From positions 2,728,001 to 2,792,000 of the forward strand of contig NZ_SHLD01000001.1 in assembly GCF_004217615.1 (NCBI RefSeq): DNA of 64,000 nucleotides. The letters run 5' to 3'. This stretch comes from Micromonospora kangleipakensis (GTDB lineage: Bacteria > Actinomycetota > Actinomycetes > Mycobacteriales > Micromonosporaceae). Every line of letters starts with the position of its first letter. Within the stretch, counting starts at the first letter, position 1. Under the pieces are notes generated by a model. The model was given only the letters and a program-made list of their open reading frames with translations. It ran no database searches and was not told the origin of the DNA. Both the position numbers and the translations under genes were made by a program. Shown here piece after piece: positions 19,286 through 27,721 of this stretch.

Positions 19286-20029
19286 TCAGCTGGTGAAGGT
19301 GATCTTGTCGCGACGGCGACGGAGCACCATCAGCGCGACACCGCCACCGATCAGGGCGAGGCCGGTCAGCGCGGTGCTGGTCGCGGCCACACCGGTGAGC
19401 GGGAGCCCACCCTCGGTGCCGTTGCCGCCACCGACGCCGCCCGGAGACTGCGACGTCGCACCCGACTGGCCCGGCGTCGGGGTCGGCGACTCCGACGACG
19501 ACTCCGACTCCGACGGGGTCGGTGAGGGCGACTCGGTCGACTCGCACGGCTTGAGCCAGAAGACCTTGTGCTTCTCGGTCCACCCCGGGTGGTTCTGCCG
19601 GTCGACCGTGAGCTTGATGTGGTAGCCCTGCTTCGGGTGCGCCATCGCCTCGGTGAGGTTGAGGTCGGCGGCGGAGAACCGGAAGACCTCGTCCGGGTCG
19701 TTCCGGTACGAGCCACCGCTGGCCTTGTCGTCGCTCACCAGCACGTCGGTGACGCGCTTGACCTCGTGGAAGTCCGGGGCGGACGGCGGCCACGCCTCGA
19801 AGATCAGGCTTGCCCGCTCGTCCTTGTCGAAGTTGAAGAACTCGACCTGGAACTCGCAGGTGACGTGCGGCTCGTTCCGGTTGTCCAGCTGGTACGCGGG
19901 CCCGTCGATCTTGACAGTGCCGTTCGCGCCGCCCGGGTCGGTGGCCAGGGCGGGACTACCGAGAGCGAGGCAGGCCATGGCGGCGGCTGCGGTGAGGGCC
20001 GCGCGCGCCACGTGCCGACGCTGTGGCAT
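19286..20029 (-). CDS. Secreted protein with C-terminal LPXTG-like sorting signal
   Basis: 247 residues. Signal peptide at 1-28 (RRHVARAAL, then an Ala-rich core ending ALA), a 145-residue globular part, a Ser/Pro/Glu/Thr-rich linker (about 165-205), then LPLTG, a hydrophobic helix and a basic RRRRDK tail. This is the layout of a sortase-anchored cell-wall protein. The globular part has two Cys (CEFQVEF, KPCES) but I do not recognise the fold. GGAGGATC precedes the ATG. No sortase gene is nearby. Confidence 0.75.
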   Translation of the reverse strand: MPQRRHVARAALTAAAAMACLALGSPALATDPGGANGTVKIDGPAYQLDNRNEPHVTCEFQVEFFNFDKDERASLIFEAWPPSAPDFHEVKRVTDVLVSDDKASGGSYRNDPDEVFRFSAADLNLTEAMAHPKQGYHIKLTVDRQNHPGWTEKHKVFWLKPCESTESPSPTPSESESSSESPTPTPGQSGATSQSPGGVGGGNGTEGGLPLTGVAATSTALTGLALIGGGVALMVLRRRRDKITFTS

Positions 20030-20322
20030 GTGGATCCTCCGAACTTGGAAATACAGACGGCACATGTTCGCATGAACCGATCGCCGGGGCGACACCGGAG
20101 ACATCGGACGATCGGTCTGAGCTGGGGCGACGTGGCGGCCATGAACGTGTTCACGCCGATCTCTTCGTCGATGCGCCGCGTGTCGATGTAACGCTCGTGA
20201 TCACTGCAACGCTGCGACCTGCCGAGCTTCTACCGATTTCTCCCGTCTTCACACACGGTTGGAACAGCCGGGCCGTCCCCACCGACACCCGGCACGTGCT
20301 CTACGCGCACTAGGCTCGACCC
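20030..20322. other. Divergent intergenic region between surface protein and GlxA-type regulator
   Basis: About 290 bp, lower in GC than its neighbours, with an inverted pair CCGATCG (about 20079) and CGATCGG (about 20110) that could bind a regulator. The right end carries the -10 of the regulator gene. No gene is supported. Confidence 0.4.
20311..20316 (+). promoter_or_regulatory. Leaderless-type -10 box (TAGGCT)
   Basis: TAGGCT followed by six bases and the GTG at 20323 of the GlxA-type regulator. Confidence 0.5.
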
Positions 20323-21309
20323 GTGGAGGCCCGGGGGCGCAGTGACACCGTGCTCTTCGTCGTCTACGACGGGGTGCGGCTGCTTGACGTCACCGGGCCG
20401 CTGGAGGTGCTCACCGTCGCCAACGAGCACGGCGGCTCGTACCGGCCGCTGCTCGCCTCACCCGACGGACGGGACGTGGTGAGCAGCGCGGGCGCCCGGC
20501 TCGGCGCCGACCTGGCGCTGCCCGACGTGACCGGCCCGATCGGCACCCTGGTCGTGCCCGGCGCGCCGGACTGGCAGGCCGCCGCGGCGGACGAGGCGCT
20601 GCTGGACCAGATCCGCCGGCTCGCCGCCGGGTCCGCCCGGACCGCCTCGGTCTGTGCCGGGGCGTTCCCCCTCGCCGCCGCGGGCCTTCTCGACGGCCGC
20701 CGGGTGACCACGCACTGGGACCTGGCCGACCAGCTCGCCGCGCACTTCCCGGCGGTCACCGTCGACCCGGACCCGATCTTCATCGTCGACGGCCGGATCA
20801 TCACGTCCGCCGGGATCACCGCCGGCATCGACCTGACCCTGGCGCTGGTCGAGGCGGACCTCGGCCCGGAGACGGCCCGCGCGGTGGCCCGGCACCTGGT
20901 GGTCTTCATGCAGCGCCCCGGCGGGCAGTCCCAGTTCAGCGTCCGGACCAACACCGCGAGTACCCGCAACGACCTGCTGCGCCGGGTGCTGGACACGGTG
21001 GCCGCGGACCCGGTCGGGCCGTACGACCTGGCCGGCCTGGCGGCGCTGGCCGGGGTGAGCGCGCGGCACCTCGGCCGGTTGTTCCGCACCGAGCTGGGCA
21101 TCACCCCGGCGGTCTACCTCGACCGGGTCCGGGTCGAGGCGGCGCAGGACCTGCTGGAGCGCGGCGACGACACCCTCGACGTGGTGGCCCGCCGAGTCGG
21201 CTTCGGCTCGCCGGAGACGATGCGCCGGGCCTTCCTCCGCGAACTCGGCGTCACCCCCGGCGCCTACCGCTCCCGCTTCCGCACCACCGGCATCAATCCC
21301 ACCCCCTGA
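20323..21309 (+). CDS. GlxA-type transcriptional regulator (DJ-1/PfpI domain + AraC HTH)
   Basis: 328 residues. The first 190 form a class-I-amidotransferase/DJ-1-like sensor with the elbow TASVCAGAF (Cys near residue 110). The last 100 are an AraC-type double helix-turn-helix (LAALAGVSARHLGRLF; VARRVGFGSPETMRRAF). Family members respond to small metabolites and regulate nearby genes; the convergent MFS gene is a possible target. The GTG start is leaderless-type. Confidence 0.88.
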   Translation: MEARGRSDTVLFVVYDGVRLLDVTGPLEVLTVANEHGGSYRPLLASPDGRDVVSSAGARLGADLALPDVTGPIGTLVVPGAPDWQAAAADEALLDQIRRLAAGSARTASVCAGAFPLAAAGLLDGRRVTTHWDLADQLAAHFPAVTVDPDPIFIVDGRIITSAGITAGIDLTLALVEADLGPETARAVARHLVVFMQRPGGQSQFSVRTNTASTRNDLLRRVLDTVAADPVGPYDLAGLAALAGVSARHLGRLFRTELGITPAVYLDRVRVEAAQDLLERGDDTLDVVARRVGFGSPETMRRAFLRELGVTPGAYRSRFRTTGINPTP

Positions 21310-21316
21310 ACCGCCG

Positions 21317-21370
21317 CGATCCGGGACCTGTCGTGGCCGGCGGGAAAGCCGGACGACAGGCCCCGGATCG
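21317..21370. terminator. Long bidirectional terminator
   Basis: The outer arms, CGATCCGGG and CCTGTCGT pairing with ACGACAGG and CCCGGATCG, have one mismatch and an inner CCGGC/GCCGG stem. It lies between the converging regulator and MFS genes. Confidence 0.75.
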
Positions 21371-21386
21371 TGGCCGGGCGGCCGGG

Positions 21387-22607
21387 TCAGCGACGGAGGG
21401 CGGCGACGGGTTCCGGGGCCTCGGCCGGGACGGTGTCGCGCTGGCGCAGGGCGACCAGGGCGGCGGCGGCCAGCAGGCCGACGGAGAGCCAGAGCCCCAC
21501 CGCGACGCCGCCGGAGTCCGACAGCGCGCCCGAGACCAGCGGGCCGACCGCCTGGCCGACGGAGAAGGCCACGGTCAGCAGGGCGATGCCGGCGGTCCAG
21601 CCGCCGGCCGGCAGGGTCCGCCGGGCGAGCACGGTGGCCGCCGTCGGGCCGGCCATGAACGAGCTGCCGAAGACCGCCGCCGACACCAGCGCCGCGGGCA
21701 GCCCGGCCGGCAGCAGCAGCACCGGCAGCACGCCGACCAGCACCAGCACCGAGACCAGCGCCGGTCCGCGGCCGCCGGGCAGCCGCCCGATCACCCGCCC
21801 CCACACCGTCAGCGTGGCCACCGCCGAGGCGAGACCGAGCACCACGAAGAAGGTGGCGACGCCCGCGGTGCCGAGACCCTGGTCGCGCAGGAGCGCGATG
21901 ACGAAGGTCATGTAGCTGACGTAGCCGGCGCCGAAGAGGACGTACCAGGCGAAGGTCGGGGCGAGCCGGGCCAGGTCCGCCCGGGGCAGCCCGGCGCCGG
22001 TCCTCCCGGCCACCGCCGGGACCCGCCGGACGGCGAGCACGGCCGGCCCGACCGCGAGCACGGCCACCACACCGAGCAGCAGCCACCCGGCCCGCCACCC
22101 GGCGTCCCCGGCCACGGCGAGGGCCGCCGGCACCAGCAGTCCGGAGAGCACCACGCCGATGCCGACCCCGGCCATGTAGAGCGCGACCAGCAGCGCGGCC
22201 CGACGCTGGCCACCGCCGGCGGCGACCCGGGCGGCGAGCGCCGACCCGAGCACGAAGGAGACCGCCGTGGCCAGCCCACCGACGAACCGCAGCAGGCTCA
22301 GCACCGGATAGTCCGCGGTGGTCCCGGTGAGCAGCAGGGCGAGCGCGCTGACCGCGAGGGCGCCGGCGAAGGCGGCCCGGTCGCCGAGCCGGCGGGCCCA
22401 GAGCACCGCCGTCCCGGCGCCGATCACGTAGCCGGCGGCGTTCGCGGTGTTCAGGCCGCCGGCCTGGGCGTACGTCCAATGCAGGTCGCCGCGCATGGCG
22501 GGCAGCAGCAGGGCGTACGCGAACCGGGTGAAGCCGAGCGCGACGACCGGGCCGGCGGCCAGGCCGAGCGCGATCAGCGCCTCGCGCCGGCGTGGATTCG
22601 GGGACAT
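21387..22607 (-). CDS. MFS transporter, YbfB/YjiJ-like
   Basis: 406 residues with about twelve hydrophobic segments. The N-terminal GFTRFAYALLLPAM is typical of the YbfB/YjiJ (CynX-like) MFS branch. Substrate unknown. It converges with the GlxA-type regulator across a shared terminator. Confidence 0.82.
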   Translation of the reverse strand: MSPNPRRREALIALGLAAGPVVALGFTRFAYALLLPAMRGDLHWTYAQAGGLNTANAAGYVIGAGTAVLWARRLGDRAAFAGALAVSALALLLTGTTADYPVLSLLRFVGGLATAVSFVLGSALAARVAAGGGQRRAALLVALYMAGVGIGVVLSGLLVPAALAVAGDAGWRAGWLLLGVVAVLAVGPAVLAVRRVPAVAGRTGAGLPRADLARLAPTFAWYVLFGAGYVSYMTFVIALLRDQGLGTAGVATFFVVLGLASAVATLTVWGRVIGRLPGGRGPALVSVLVLVGVLPVLLLPAGLPAALVSAAVFGSSFMAGPTAATVLARRTLPAGGWTAGIALLTVAFSVGQAVGPLVSGALSDSGGVAVGLWLSVGLLAAAALVALRQRDTVPAEAPEPVAALRR

Positions 22608-22852
22608 CGTTCCTCCTCAGTCGGCGGGCTCGTCGGCCCGCTGACAGGTGGAACCGGGAGGGGTCGGGGGGCGATGGCCGTCCATGAGGACAGGTCACCC
22701 TCGGATCGGGACACCCCCTCCCGGTCGTTTCGACCGGAACGGGGGTTTTGCCGCTTATGTGATGCGCCGGATCGCGCCGGGCTGGCTGAGAAACTCGGCA
22801 CAGCACCCACCCGGCTCCCATCCGTCAGGCGTGCGGTGAGGTGGAGGTGGGT
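22608..22852. other. Intergenic region with a 7-bp hairpin
   Basis: About 245 bp between the MFS gene and a sigma-factor remnant. CCGGTCG-TTT-CGACCGG at about 22723-22739 is a perfect hairpin. The rest shows no gene. Confidence 0.4.
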
Positions 22853-23154
22853 GTGAACCCTGAGGAGTCGTTCCGGGCATACGTGGCCGCGTGGACAGCC
22901 GCGCTGTCTCGGTCGGCGTACCTGCTCACCGGCGACCGGCACCAGGCCGAGGACCTGGTGCAGCTCACGCTGGTGCGGCTGACCCGGCACTGGGAGCGGG
23001 TGAGCCGCTCCGGCGACCCCGACCCGTACGTCCGGCGGACCATGTGCAGCCAGCACGTGTCGCTGTGGCGCCGGCGCTGGACGTCGCCCCGGACCTGCTC
23101 ACCGCCGGCCGGTTCGGCGCCCCCACCGTGCGGGCCGCGCCCCCGCCGGGCTGA
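22853..23154 (+). pseudogene. Truncated SigE-family ECF sigma factor
   Basis: From a GTG with GAGGTGG before it, the frame encodes a good SigE-type region 2 (EESFRAYVAAWT, then LLTGDRHQAEDLVQ, then VRRTMCSQHVSLWRRRW). After about residue 76 the match ends. Region 4 is absent, and from about 23070 a different frame reads LDVAPDLLTAGRFG up to TGA 23152-23154, like the tail of another protein. It looks like a deletion joining a sigma-factor head to an unrelated tail. The same frame runs open into the DUF488 gene, so automatic annotation may call a false fusion. Confidence 0.7.
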
Positions 23155-23191
23155 CCGGGTGGCCGGCCGCGATTGCGGGCAAGCTGACGGG

Positions 23192-23722
23192 GTGGAGCGG
23201 GCGTTGCTGACCGTGGGGCACGGGTCGGCCGACCGGGAGCGGCTGGGGGAGCTGCTGACCGGTGCCGGGGTCGCCCTGGTGGTGGACGTGCGGCGCTACC
23301 CGGCCAGCCGGACCAACCCGGACGTGCGACGGGAGGAACTGGCCCGCTGGCTGCCGGAGCGGGGGGTCGACTACCGCTGGGAGCCGCGGCTCGGCGGCCG
23401 CCGGCACGTCCGGGCCGGGGACCCGGAACCCGACATCTGGTGGACGGTCGCCGCGTTCCGGGCGTACGCGGCGTACACCCGGACGCCGGACTTCGACGCG
23501 GCGCTGGACGGGGTGCTCGCTGAGGCCCCGCGGCGGACCACCGCGGTGATGTGCAGCGAGAGTGTCTGGTGGCGCTGCCACCGGCGGCTCATCGCCGACG
23601 TCGCGGTGCTGGCCCGCGACGTACCGGTGCGGCACCTGATGCCGGACGGGCGGCTCAGCGCGCACCTGCCGGCCGAGGGCGCCCGCCGGCTCCCCGACGG
23701 TCACCTGATCTGGGACGGGTGA
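23192..23722 (+). CDS. DUF488 domain protein
   Basis: 176 residues from a GTG: LLTVGHGSADRERL, VVDVRRYPASRTNP and the late CSESVWWRCHRRLIADV block with paired Cys, all diagnostic of DUF488. These small proteins are widespread and of unknown function. The frame is open upstream into the sigma-factor remnant, but family similarity begins only here, so I place the start at 23192. Confidence 0.82.
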   Translation: MERALLTVGHGSADRERLGELLTGAGVALVVDVRRYPASRTNPDVRREELARWLPERGVDYRWEPRLGGRRHVRAGDPEPDIWWTVAAFRAYAAYTRTPDFDAALDGVLAEAPRRTTAVMCSESVWWRCHRRLIADVAVLARDVPVRHLMPDGRLSAHLPAEGARRLPDGHLIWDG

Positions 23723-23820
23723 CTCGTCGGCAGCTCGTCGGCGAGGACCGGGACGGGTCGGGAGGTGGTCTGGGACCGGTGCGGCGGGGAAAGCGGTGGC
23801 CCGCCTGGCGCCCGTCCCAC

Positions 23821-23826
23821 TAGCCT
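23821..23826 (+). promoter_or_regulatory. Leaderless-type -10 box (TAGCCT)
   Basis: TAGCCT, six bases, then the ATG at 23833 of the acetyltransferase. Confidence 0.5.
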
Positions 23827-23832
23827 CCGCCC

Positions 23833-24360
23833 ATGCTTGAGCTGATCACCCCCACCGCCCGCCTGCACACCGCCTGGCTGGCCGCCCGCGACGACTGGGG
23901 CCGGGGCGTCCACCAGGACGGCAGCGGGCTGCAGCCGGACGACGACGTCGACTCGCCGGAGGGCTTCGCGACGTGGGTGCGGCGGCTGCACGAGCACGCG
24001 GACGAGTCCCGGCCAGCGCCGGAGGGGCTGGTCCACGCGCTGCACTGGTGGATCGTCGACGGCGACGAGGTGCTCGGCGCGATCTCCCTGCGGCTGCGCC
24101 TCAACGATTTCCTGCGGCGCGCCGGCGGGCACATCGGCTACGGCGTACGGCCGTCGGCGCGGCGCCGCGGCGTGGCCACCTTCGCCCTGGGCGGGGTGTT
24201 GACCGAGGCGGGTCGGCGGGGCCTGGACCCGGTCCTGGTGACCTGCGACGTGGACAACGTGGCGTCCACCCGCACGATCGAGCGACACGGCGGGGTGCTG
24301 GAGGACGTGCGGGACACCGAGTTGGGGCAACTGCGGCGGTACTGGATCCACACCGCCTGA
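23833..24360 (+). CDS. GNAT family N-acetyltransferase
   Basis: 175 residues; GYGVRPSARRRGVATFAL is the acetyl-CoA pyrophosphate loop (about 99-116) and NVASTRTIERHGG the typical late helix, as in RimJ/RimL-like small-molecule acetyltransferases. Substrate unknown. A degenerate copy of its last codons follows at about 24499-24560. Confidence 0.85.
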   Translation: MLELITPTARLHTAWLAARDDWGRGVHQDGSGLQPDDDVDSPEGFATWVRRLHEHADESRPAPEGLVHALHWWIVDGDEVLGAISLRLRLNDFLRRAGGHIGYGVRPSARRRGVATFALGGVLTEAGRRGLDPVLVTCDVDNVASTRTIERHGGVLEDVRDTELGQLRRYWIHTA

Positions 24361-24563
24361 GCCGACATCGCGTGGGACGTGCTCGCGGATGTCGCTGCCG
24401 CGCTGGCCGAGCCGACATTCACGCAGGGTCGGCCGGTCTCGTTGACGGTGTTGACCACCACCGGGTCGTCGTAACGGTGGGACACCGGCTTCGCCATCGG
24501 CTGGCACGGCGGGGTGCTGGCGGACGTCCGGGATCCGAGCTGGGCGGATCCGCCCCCGCTGAC
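24361..24563 (+). pseudogene. Degenerate remnant resembling an acetyltransferase C-terminus
   Basis: In this 200-bp gap, 24503-24533 encodes WHGGVLADVRD, nearly repeating HGGVLEDVRD from the end of the preceding acetyltransferase, also at DNA level. No intact frame surrounds it. The minus strand of 24420-24497 has a short open stretch that I do not recognise. It is best read as relic DNA of a duplicated acetyltransferase. Confidence 0.45.
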
Positions 24564-25070
24564 TCAGTCCGCCAGTTCGTCGGCCAGGAGGTCCATCAGG
24601 AGGGCGTCGTGCCAGCGGCCGTCCGCGCCGCGCTCGTAGCGGCGCATGATGCCGACCGGACGGAAACCCACCTTCGCGTACGCGCGGATCGCAGCGGTGT
24701 TCGCCGCCGCCGGGTCGATGGTGAACCGATGGTGGCCGTGCTCGTCGACCAGGTGCCGGGCCAGGGTGCGGATCGCGTCCCCGCCGAGGCCGGCGCCGCG
24801 CACCGCCGGGTCGAGGAAGATGTCCATCGCGGCGTGCCGGTAGTCCGGGTCGGGCTCGGCGTACCACTGGATCGCCCCGACCACCCGGCCGTCGTGCTCG
24901 ATGGCGTACACGGTCAGGTCGTCGTCGGCCAGGTCGGCGCGGACGGCCTCGGCCAGGTCGTCGCCGCCGCGCCACCAGTGGCGGACCTCCGGGGTGGCCC
25001 GGATCGCCGCGAGGACCGGCACGTCCGCGTCCGTCGCCGGCCGCAGCGTCACCGCCCGCCCCCGCAGCAC
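24564..25070 (-). CDS. GNAT acetyltransferase, AAC(6')-like
   Basis: 168 residues. RPATDADVPVLAAIRATPEVRHWW, the AMDIFLDPAVRGAGLGGDAI core and FTIDPAAANTAAIRAYAKVGF match the AAC(6')-Ib-like GNAT subfamily. Chromosomal homologues often do not confer resistance; activity is not proven by sequence. Ends 3 bp from the convergent-side remnant; upstream gene is bsaP on the same strand, 4 bp away. Confidence 0.82.
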   Translation of the reverse strand: MLRGRAVTLRPATDADVPVLAAIRATPEVRHWWRGGDDLAEAVRADLADDDLTVYAIEHDGRVVGAIQWYAEPDPDYRHAAMDIFLDPAVRGAGLGGDAIRTLARHLVDEHGHHRFTIDPAAANTAAIRAYAKVGFRPVGIMRRYERGADGRWHDALLMDLLADELAD

Positions 25071-25074
25071 GGCC

Positions 25075-25296
25075 TCAGCCTCGGATCTCGCCGTGCTCGA
25101 CGCAGGCCGCCGACCAGCCGACCGGCAGCACCTGCACCTTCATCCGGCGCCGGCAGTGCGGGCAGTAGCGCGGCGGCTCCAGCGCCCGGGCCGCCGCGCA
25201 GGCCGGGTGCGGGCCCGCCGCCGCGGACTCGCCGCAGCGGTCGCACCACGACCCGGCTGCGGTCGGCTCCACCAGCTCGGTCACCGTCGGCCTCAC
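25075..25296 (-). CDS. bsaP: Biotin synthase auxiliary protein
   Basis: 73 residues with six Cys at 18, 21, 33, 45, 48 and 65, including CDRCGE and [17 protein letters not shown]. This matches the short actinobacterial BsaP family, which is encoded directly after bioB and holds an iron-sulfur cluster that helps biotin synthase. Its ATG overlaps the bioB stop by 4 bp (ATGA), so the two are translated together. The Cys pattern and position support the call strongly. Confidence 0.85.
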   Translation of the reverse strand: MRPTVTELVEPTAAGSWCDRCGESAAAGPHPACAAARALEPPRYCPHCRRRMKVQVLPVGWSAACVEHGEIRG

Positions 25297-26288
25297 AACG
25301 TCGCGGAGAGCGCCTTGACCGGCATCTTCAGGTCGTCCAGCAGCGCGAGGTCGTCGGTCGCCGGCCGGCCCAGGGTGGTCAGGTAGTTGCCGACGATGAC
25401 CGCGTTGATGCCGCCGAGCAGGCCGTCCCGGGTGCCCAGGTCGCCGAGGGTGATCTCCCGGCCGCCCGCGTACCGCAGGATGGTCCGCGGCATGGCCAGC
25501 CGGAACGCGGCGATCGCCCGCAGCGCGTCCTTGCCCTCGACCACCGGGCGGTCACCCAGCGGCGTGCCCGGGCGGGGGTTGAGGAAGTTCAGCGGGACCT
25601 CGTGCGGGTCCAGCTCGGCGAGCTGCGCGGCGAACTCGGCGCGCTGCTCGACGGTCTCGCCGAGGCCGAGGATGCCGCCGCAGCAGACCTCCATGCCGGA
25701 CTCGCGGACCATCTTCAGCGTCTCCCAGCGCTCCTCCCAGGAGTGCGTGGTGACCACGTTCGGGAAGTAGGAGCGGCAGGTCTCCAGGTTGTGGTTGTAG
25801 CGGTGCACGCCCATCTCGACCAGCTCGTCGACCTGCTCCTGGGTGAGCATGCCCAGCGACGCGGCGACCTGGATGTCGACCTCCGCCTTGATGGCGGCGA
25901 CGCCCTCGCGCATCTGCTTCATCAGCCGGGCGTCCGGGCCGCGCACGGCGGCCACGATGCAGAACTCCGTCGCCCCGGTCTTCGCGGTCTGCTTCGCCGC
26001 CTCCACCAGGGACGGGATGTCCAGCCAGACCGAGCGGACCGGGGAGGTGAACAGCCCCGACTGCGAGCAGAAGTGGCAGTCCTCGGGGCAGCCGCCGGTC
26101 TTCAGCGAGACGATGCCCTCGACCTCGACCTCCGGGCCGCACCAGCGCATCCGCACCTCGTGGGCGAGCTGGAGAGCGGCGGGAACGTCTTCGTCGGGCA
26201 GGTTCAGCACGGCGAGGACACCGGCCTCGTCGAGGCCGACGCCGTTCTCCAGCACCTGGGTCCGGGCCTGGTCGAGGATCTCTGGCAT
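25293..26288 (-). CDS. bioB: Biotin synthase
   Basis: 331 residues of the radical-SAM enzyme that inserts sulfur into dethiobiotin. The SAM cluster motif is [12 protein letters not shown] (Cys 67, 71, 74); [19 protein letters not shown] and the late [10 protein letters not shown] are all conserved. The ATG follows a minus-strand TAGGGT by 7 nt (leaderless-type). It forms an operon with bsaP and diverges from bioF. No BioR/BirA operator is obvious in the 180-bp gap. Confidence 0.96.
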   Translation of the reverse strand: MPEILDQARTQVLENGVGLDEAGVLAVLNLPDEDVPAALQLAHEVRMRWCGPEVEVEGIVSLKTGGCPEDCHFCSQSGLFTSPVRSVWLDIPSLVEAAKQTAKTGATEFCIVAAVRGPDARLMKQMREGVAAIKAEVDIQVAASLGMLTQEQVDELVEMGVHRYNHNLETCRSYFPNVVTTHSWEERWETLKMVRESGMEVCCGGILGLGETVEQRAEFAAQLAELDPHEVPLNFLNPRPGTPLGDRPVVEGKDALRAIAAFRLAMPRTILRYAGGREITLGDLGTRDGLLGGINAVIVGNYLTTLGRPATDDLALLDDLKMPVKALSATL

Positions 26289-26295
26289 GGCTCGT

Positions 26296-26301
26296 ACCCT
26301 A
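26296..26301 (-). promoter_or_regulatory. Leaderless-type -10 box of bioB (TAGGGT)
   Basis: Minus-strand TAGGGT, 7 nt before the bioB ATG. Confidence 0.5.
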
Positions 26302-26469
26302 CAAGGCCGTCGGACGGGGGAGAACGGCCCAGGCCCGGCGCTCGATCCGGGCACCAGCGGCGTCCGAGCAGCCCGGCCGGGCGGCCCGCGCCACGCCGGG
26401 GCCGGTCGGGCGGGTGGTAACTTCGCCCGGCGGGAGCGCCCGCGGGCGCGGCGGACGAGGGGAGTGACG

Positions 26470-27606
26470 GTGGCGGACTGGCTGGCGGCGCTCGACCGTC
26501 GCGCCGAGCTGCGGGCCCGGGCGGGACTCACCCGCACCCTGCGCCCCCGCGCCGCCGGCGACGCCGTGGTCGACCTGGCCGGCAACGACTACCTCGGCCT
26601 GGCCACCCACCCCGAGGTCACCGCCGCCGCCGCGCGGGCGCTGTCCGGGTACGGACTGGGGGCCACCGGGTCGCGCCTGGTGCGCGGCTCCACCGACGCC
26701 CACCACGCCCTCGAGGACACCCTCGCCGAGTGGCTCGGCACCGACCGGGCGCTGGTCTTCTCCTCCGGCTACCTGGCCAATCTCGCCGCCGTCCGCGGTG
26801 TCGTCCAGCCGCGAACGCTGCTCGTCTCCGACGCCCACAACCACGCCTCGCTGATCGACGGCTGCCGGATCTCCGGCGCGGAGACCGTGGTCACCCCGCA
26901 CGCCGACGTCGACGCGGTGGCCGCCGCACTGGCCGCCGCCCCCGGCCGGCCGGCCGTGGTGGTCACCGAGTCGGTCTTCTCCGTCGACGGCGACCTGGCC
27001 CCGCTGGCCGCGCTGCACGCCGTCGCCCGACGGCACGGCGCGCTGCTGCTGGTCGACGACGCGCACGCGCTCGGCGTGACCGGCCCGGCCGGCGCCGGCG
27101 GGGTGGCCGCCGCGGGCCTGTCCGGCGAGCCGGACGTGGTGGTCACCGCCACCCTGTCGAAGGCGCTCGGCGGCGCGGGCGGGGTGGTCGCCGGCCCGGC
27201 CGAGTTCGTCCGCCACCTGGTGGAGACGGGCCGGACGTTCATCTTCGACACCGCGCTGCCCCCGGCGGTCGCCGCCGGGGTCGCCGCCGCCGCGCGGCTG
27301 GCCCGCGCCGGCGACGACCTCCGCGCCGAGCTGGCCGACCGGGCCGCGCTCGCGGTGCGGCGGCTCGGCGCGGCCGGGCTGACCGTCTCCGCCCCCGACG
27401 CGGCCGTGGTCTCGGTGACCGCCTCCAGCCCGGAGGCGGCGACCGCCTGGGCGGCGGACTGCCGCGACCGCGGGGTCGCGGTGGGCTGCTTCCGGCCGCC
27501 GTCCACCCCGGACAGCCGCTCCCGGCTCCGGCTGACGATCAGCGCCGGGGTTGCGCGCGCGGACTACGAACGGGCCCTGGACGTCATTGTGGAATGTGCG
27601 CCGTGA
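26470..27606 (+). CDS. bioF: 8-amino-7-oxononanoate synthase
   Basis: 378 residues of the PLP-dependent alpha-oxoamine synthase family: [44 protein letters not shown] and the PLP Lys in [13 protein letters not shown]. It condenses pimeloyl-ACP/CoA with alanine. The start at GTG 26470 has GGGGAG at 5 nt; GTG 26464 is the alternative. Its stop codon lies inside the first unit of a 60-bp tandem repeat that separates it from bioD. Confidence 0.94.
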   Translation: MADWLAALDRRAELRARAGLTRTLRPRAAGDAVVDLAGNDYLGLATHPEVTAAAARALSGYGLGATGSRLVRGSTDAHHALEDTLAEWLGTDRALVFSSGYLANLAAVRGVVQPRTLLVSDAHNHASLIDGCRISGAETVVTPHADVDAVAAALAAAPGRPAVVVTESVFSVDGDLAPLAALHAVARRHGALLLVDDAHALGVTGPAGAGGVAAAGLSGEPDVVVTATLSKALGGAGGVVAGPAEFVRHLVETGRTFIFDTALPPAVAAGVAAAARLARAGDDLRAELADRAALAVRRLGAAGLTVSAPDAAVVSVTASSPEAATAWAADCRDRGVAVGCFRPPSTPDSRSRLRLTISAGVARADYERALDVIVECAP

Positions 27607-27720
27607 GCGCGAGGAGTGAGCCGGGTTTGCGAGCCCCGCAGTCGCGAACCGAGGTGGGCTCCGTGAGCGCGAGGAGTGAGCCGGGTTTGCGAGCCCCGCA
27701 GTCGCGAACCGAGGTGACAC
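27601..27720 (+). repeat. 60-bp tandem repeat (two units) between bioF and bioD
   Basis: 27601-27656 and 27661-27716 are identical 56-bp blocks beginning CCGTGAGCGCGAGG, at an exact 60-bp period; only the last four bases of the unit differ. Each can form a weak hairpin (CGCGA with TCGCG). The first block supplies the bioF stop codon, and a GTGA like that in the repeat recurs at the bioD start (27722). One frame is open throughout and would encode a repeated [17 protein letters not shown] peptide. Confidence 0.9.
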
Positions 27721-27721
27721 C

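Noticed and set aside
20023..20313. 96-codon plus-strand frame in the intergenic region before the GlxA-type gene
   Set aside because: No ribosome site, no recognisable family, and it overlaps the surface-protein start and regulator promoter.
24564..25070. Aminoglycoside resistance gene aac(6')
   Set aside because: Only subfamily-level similarity of a chromosomal GNAT; resistance activity cannot be claimed from sequence.
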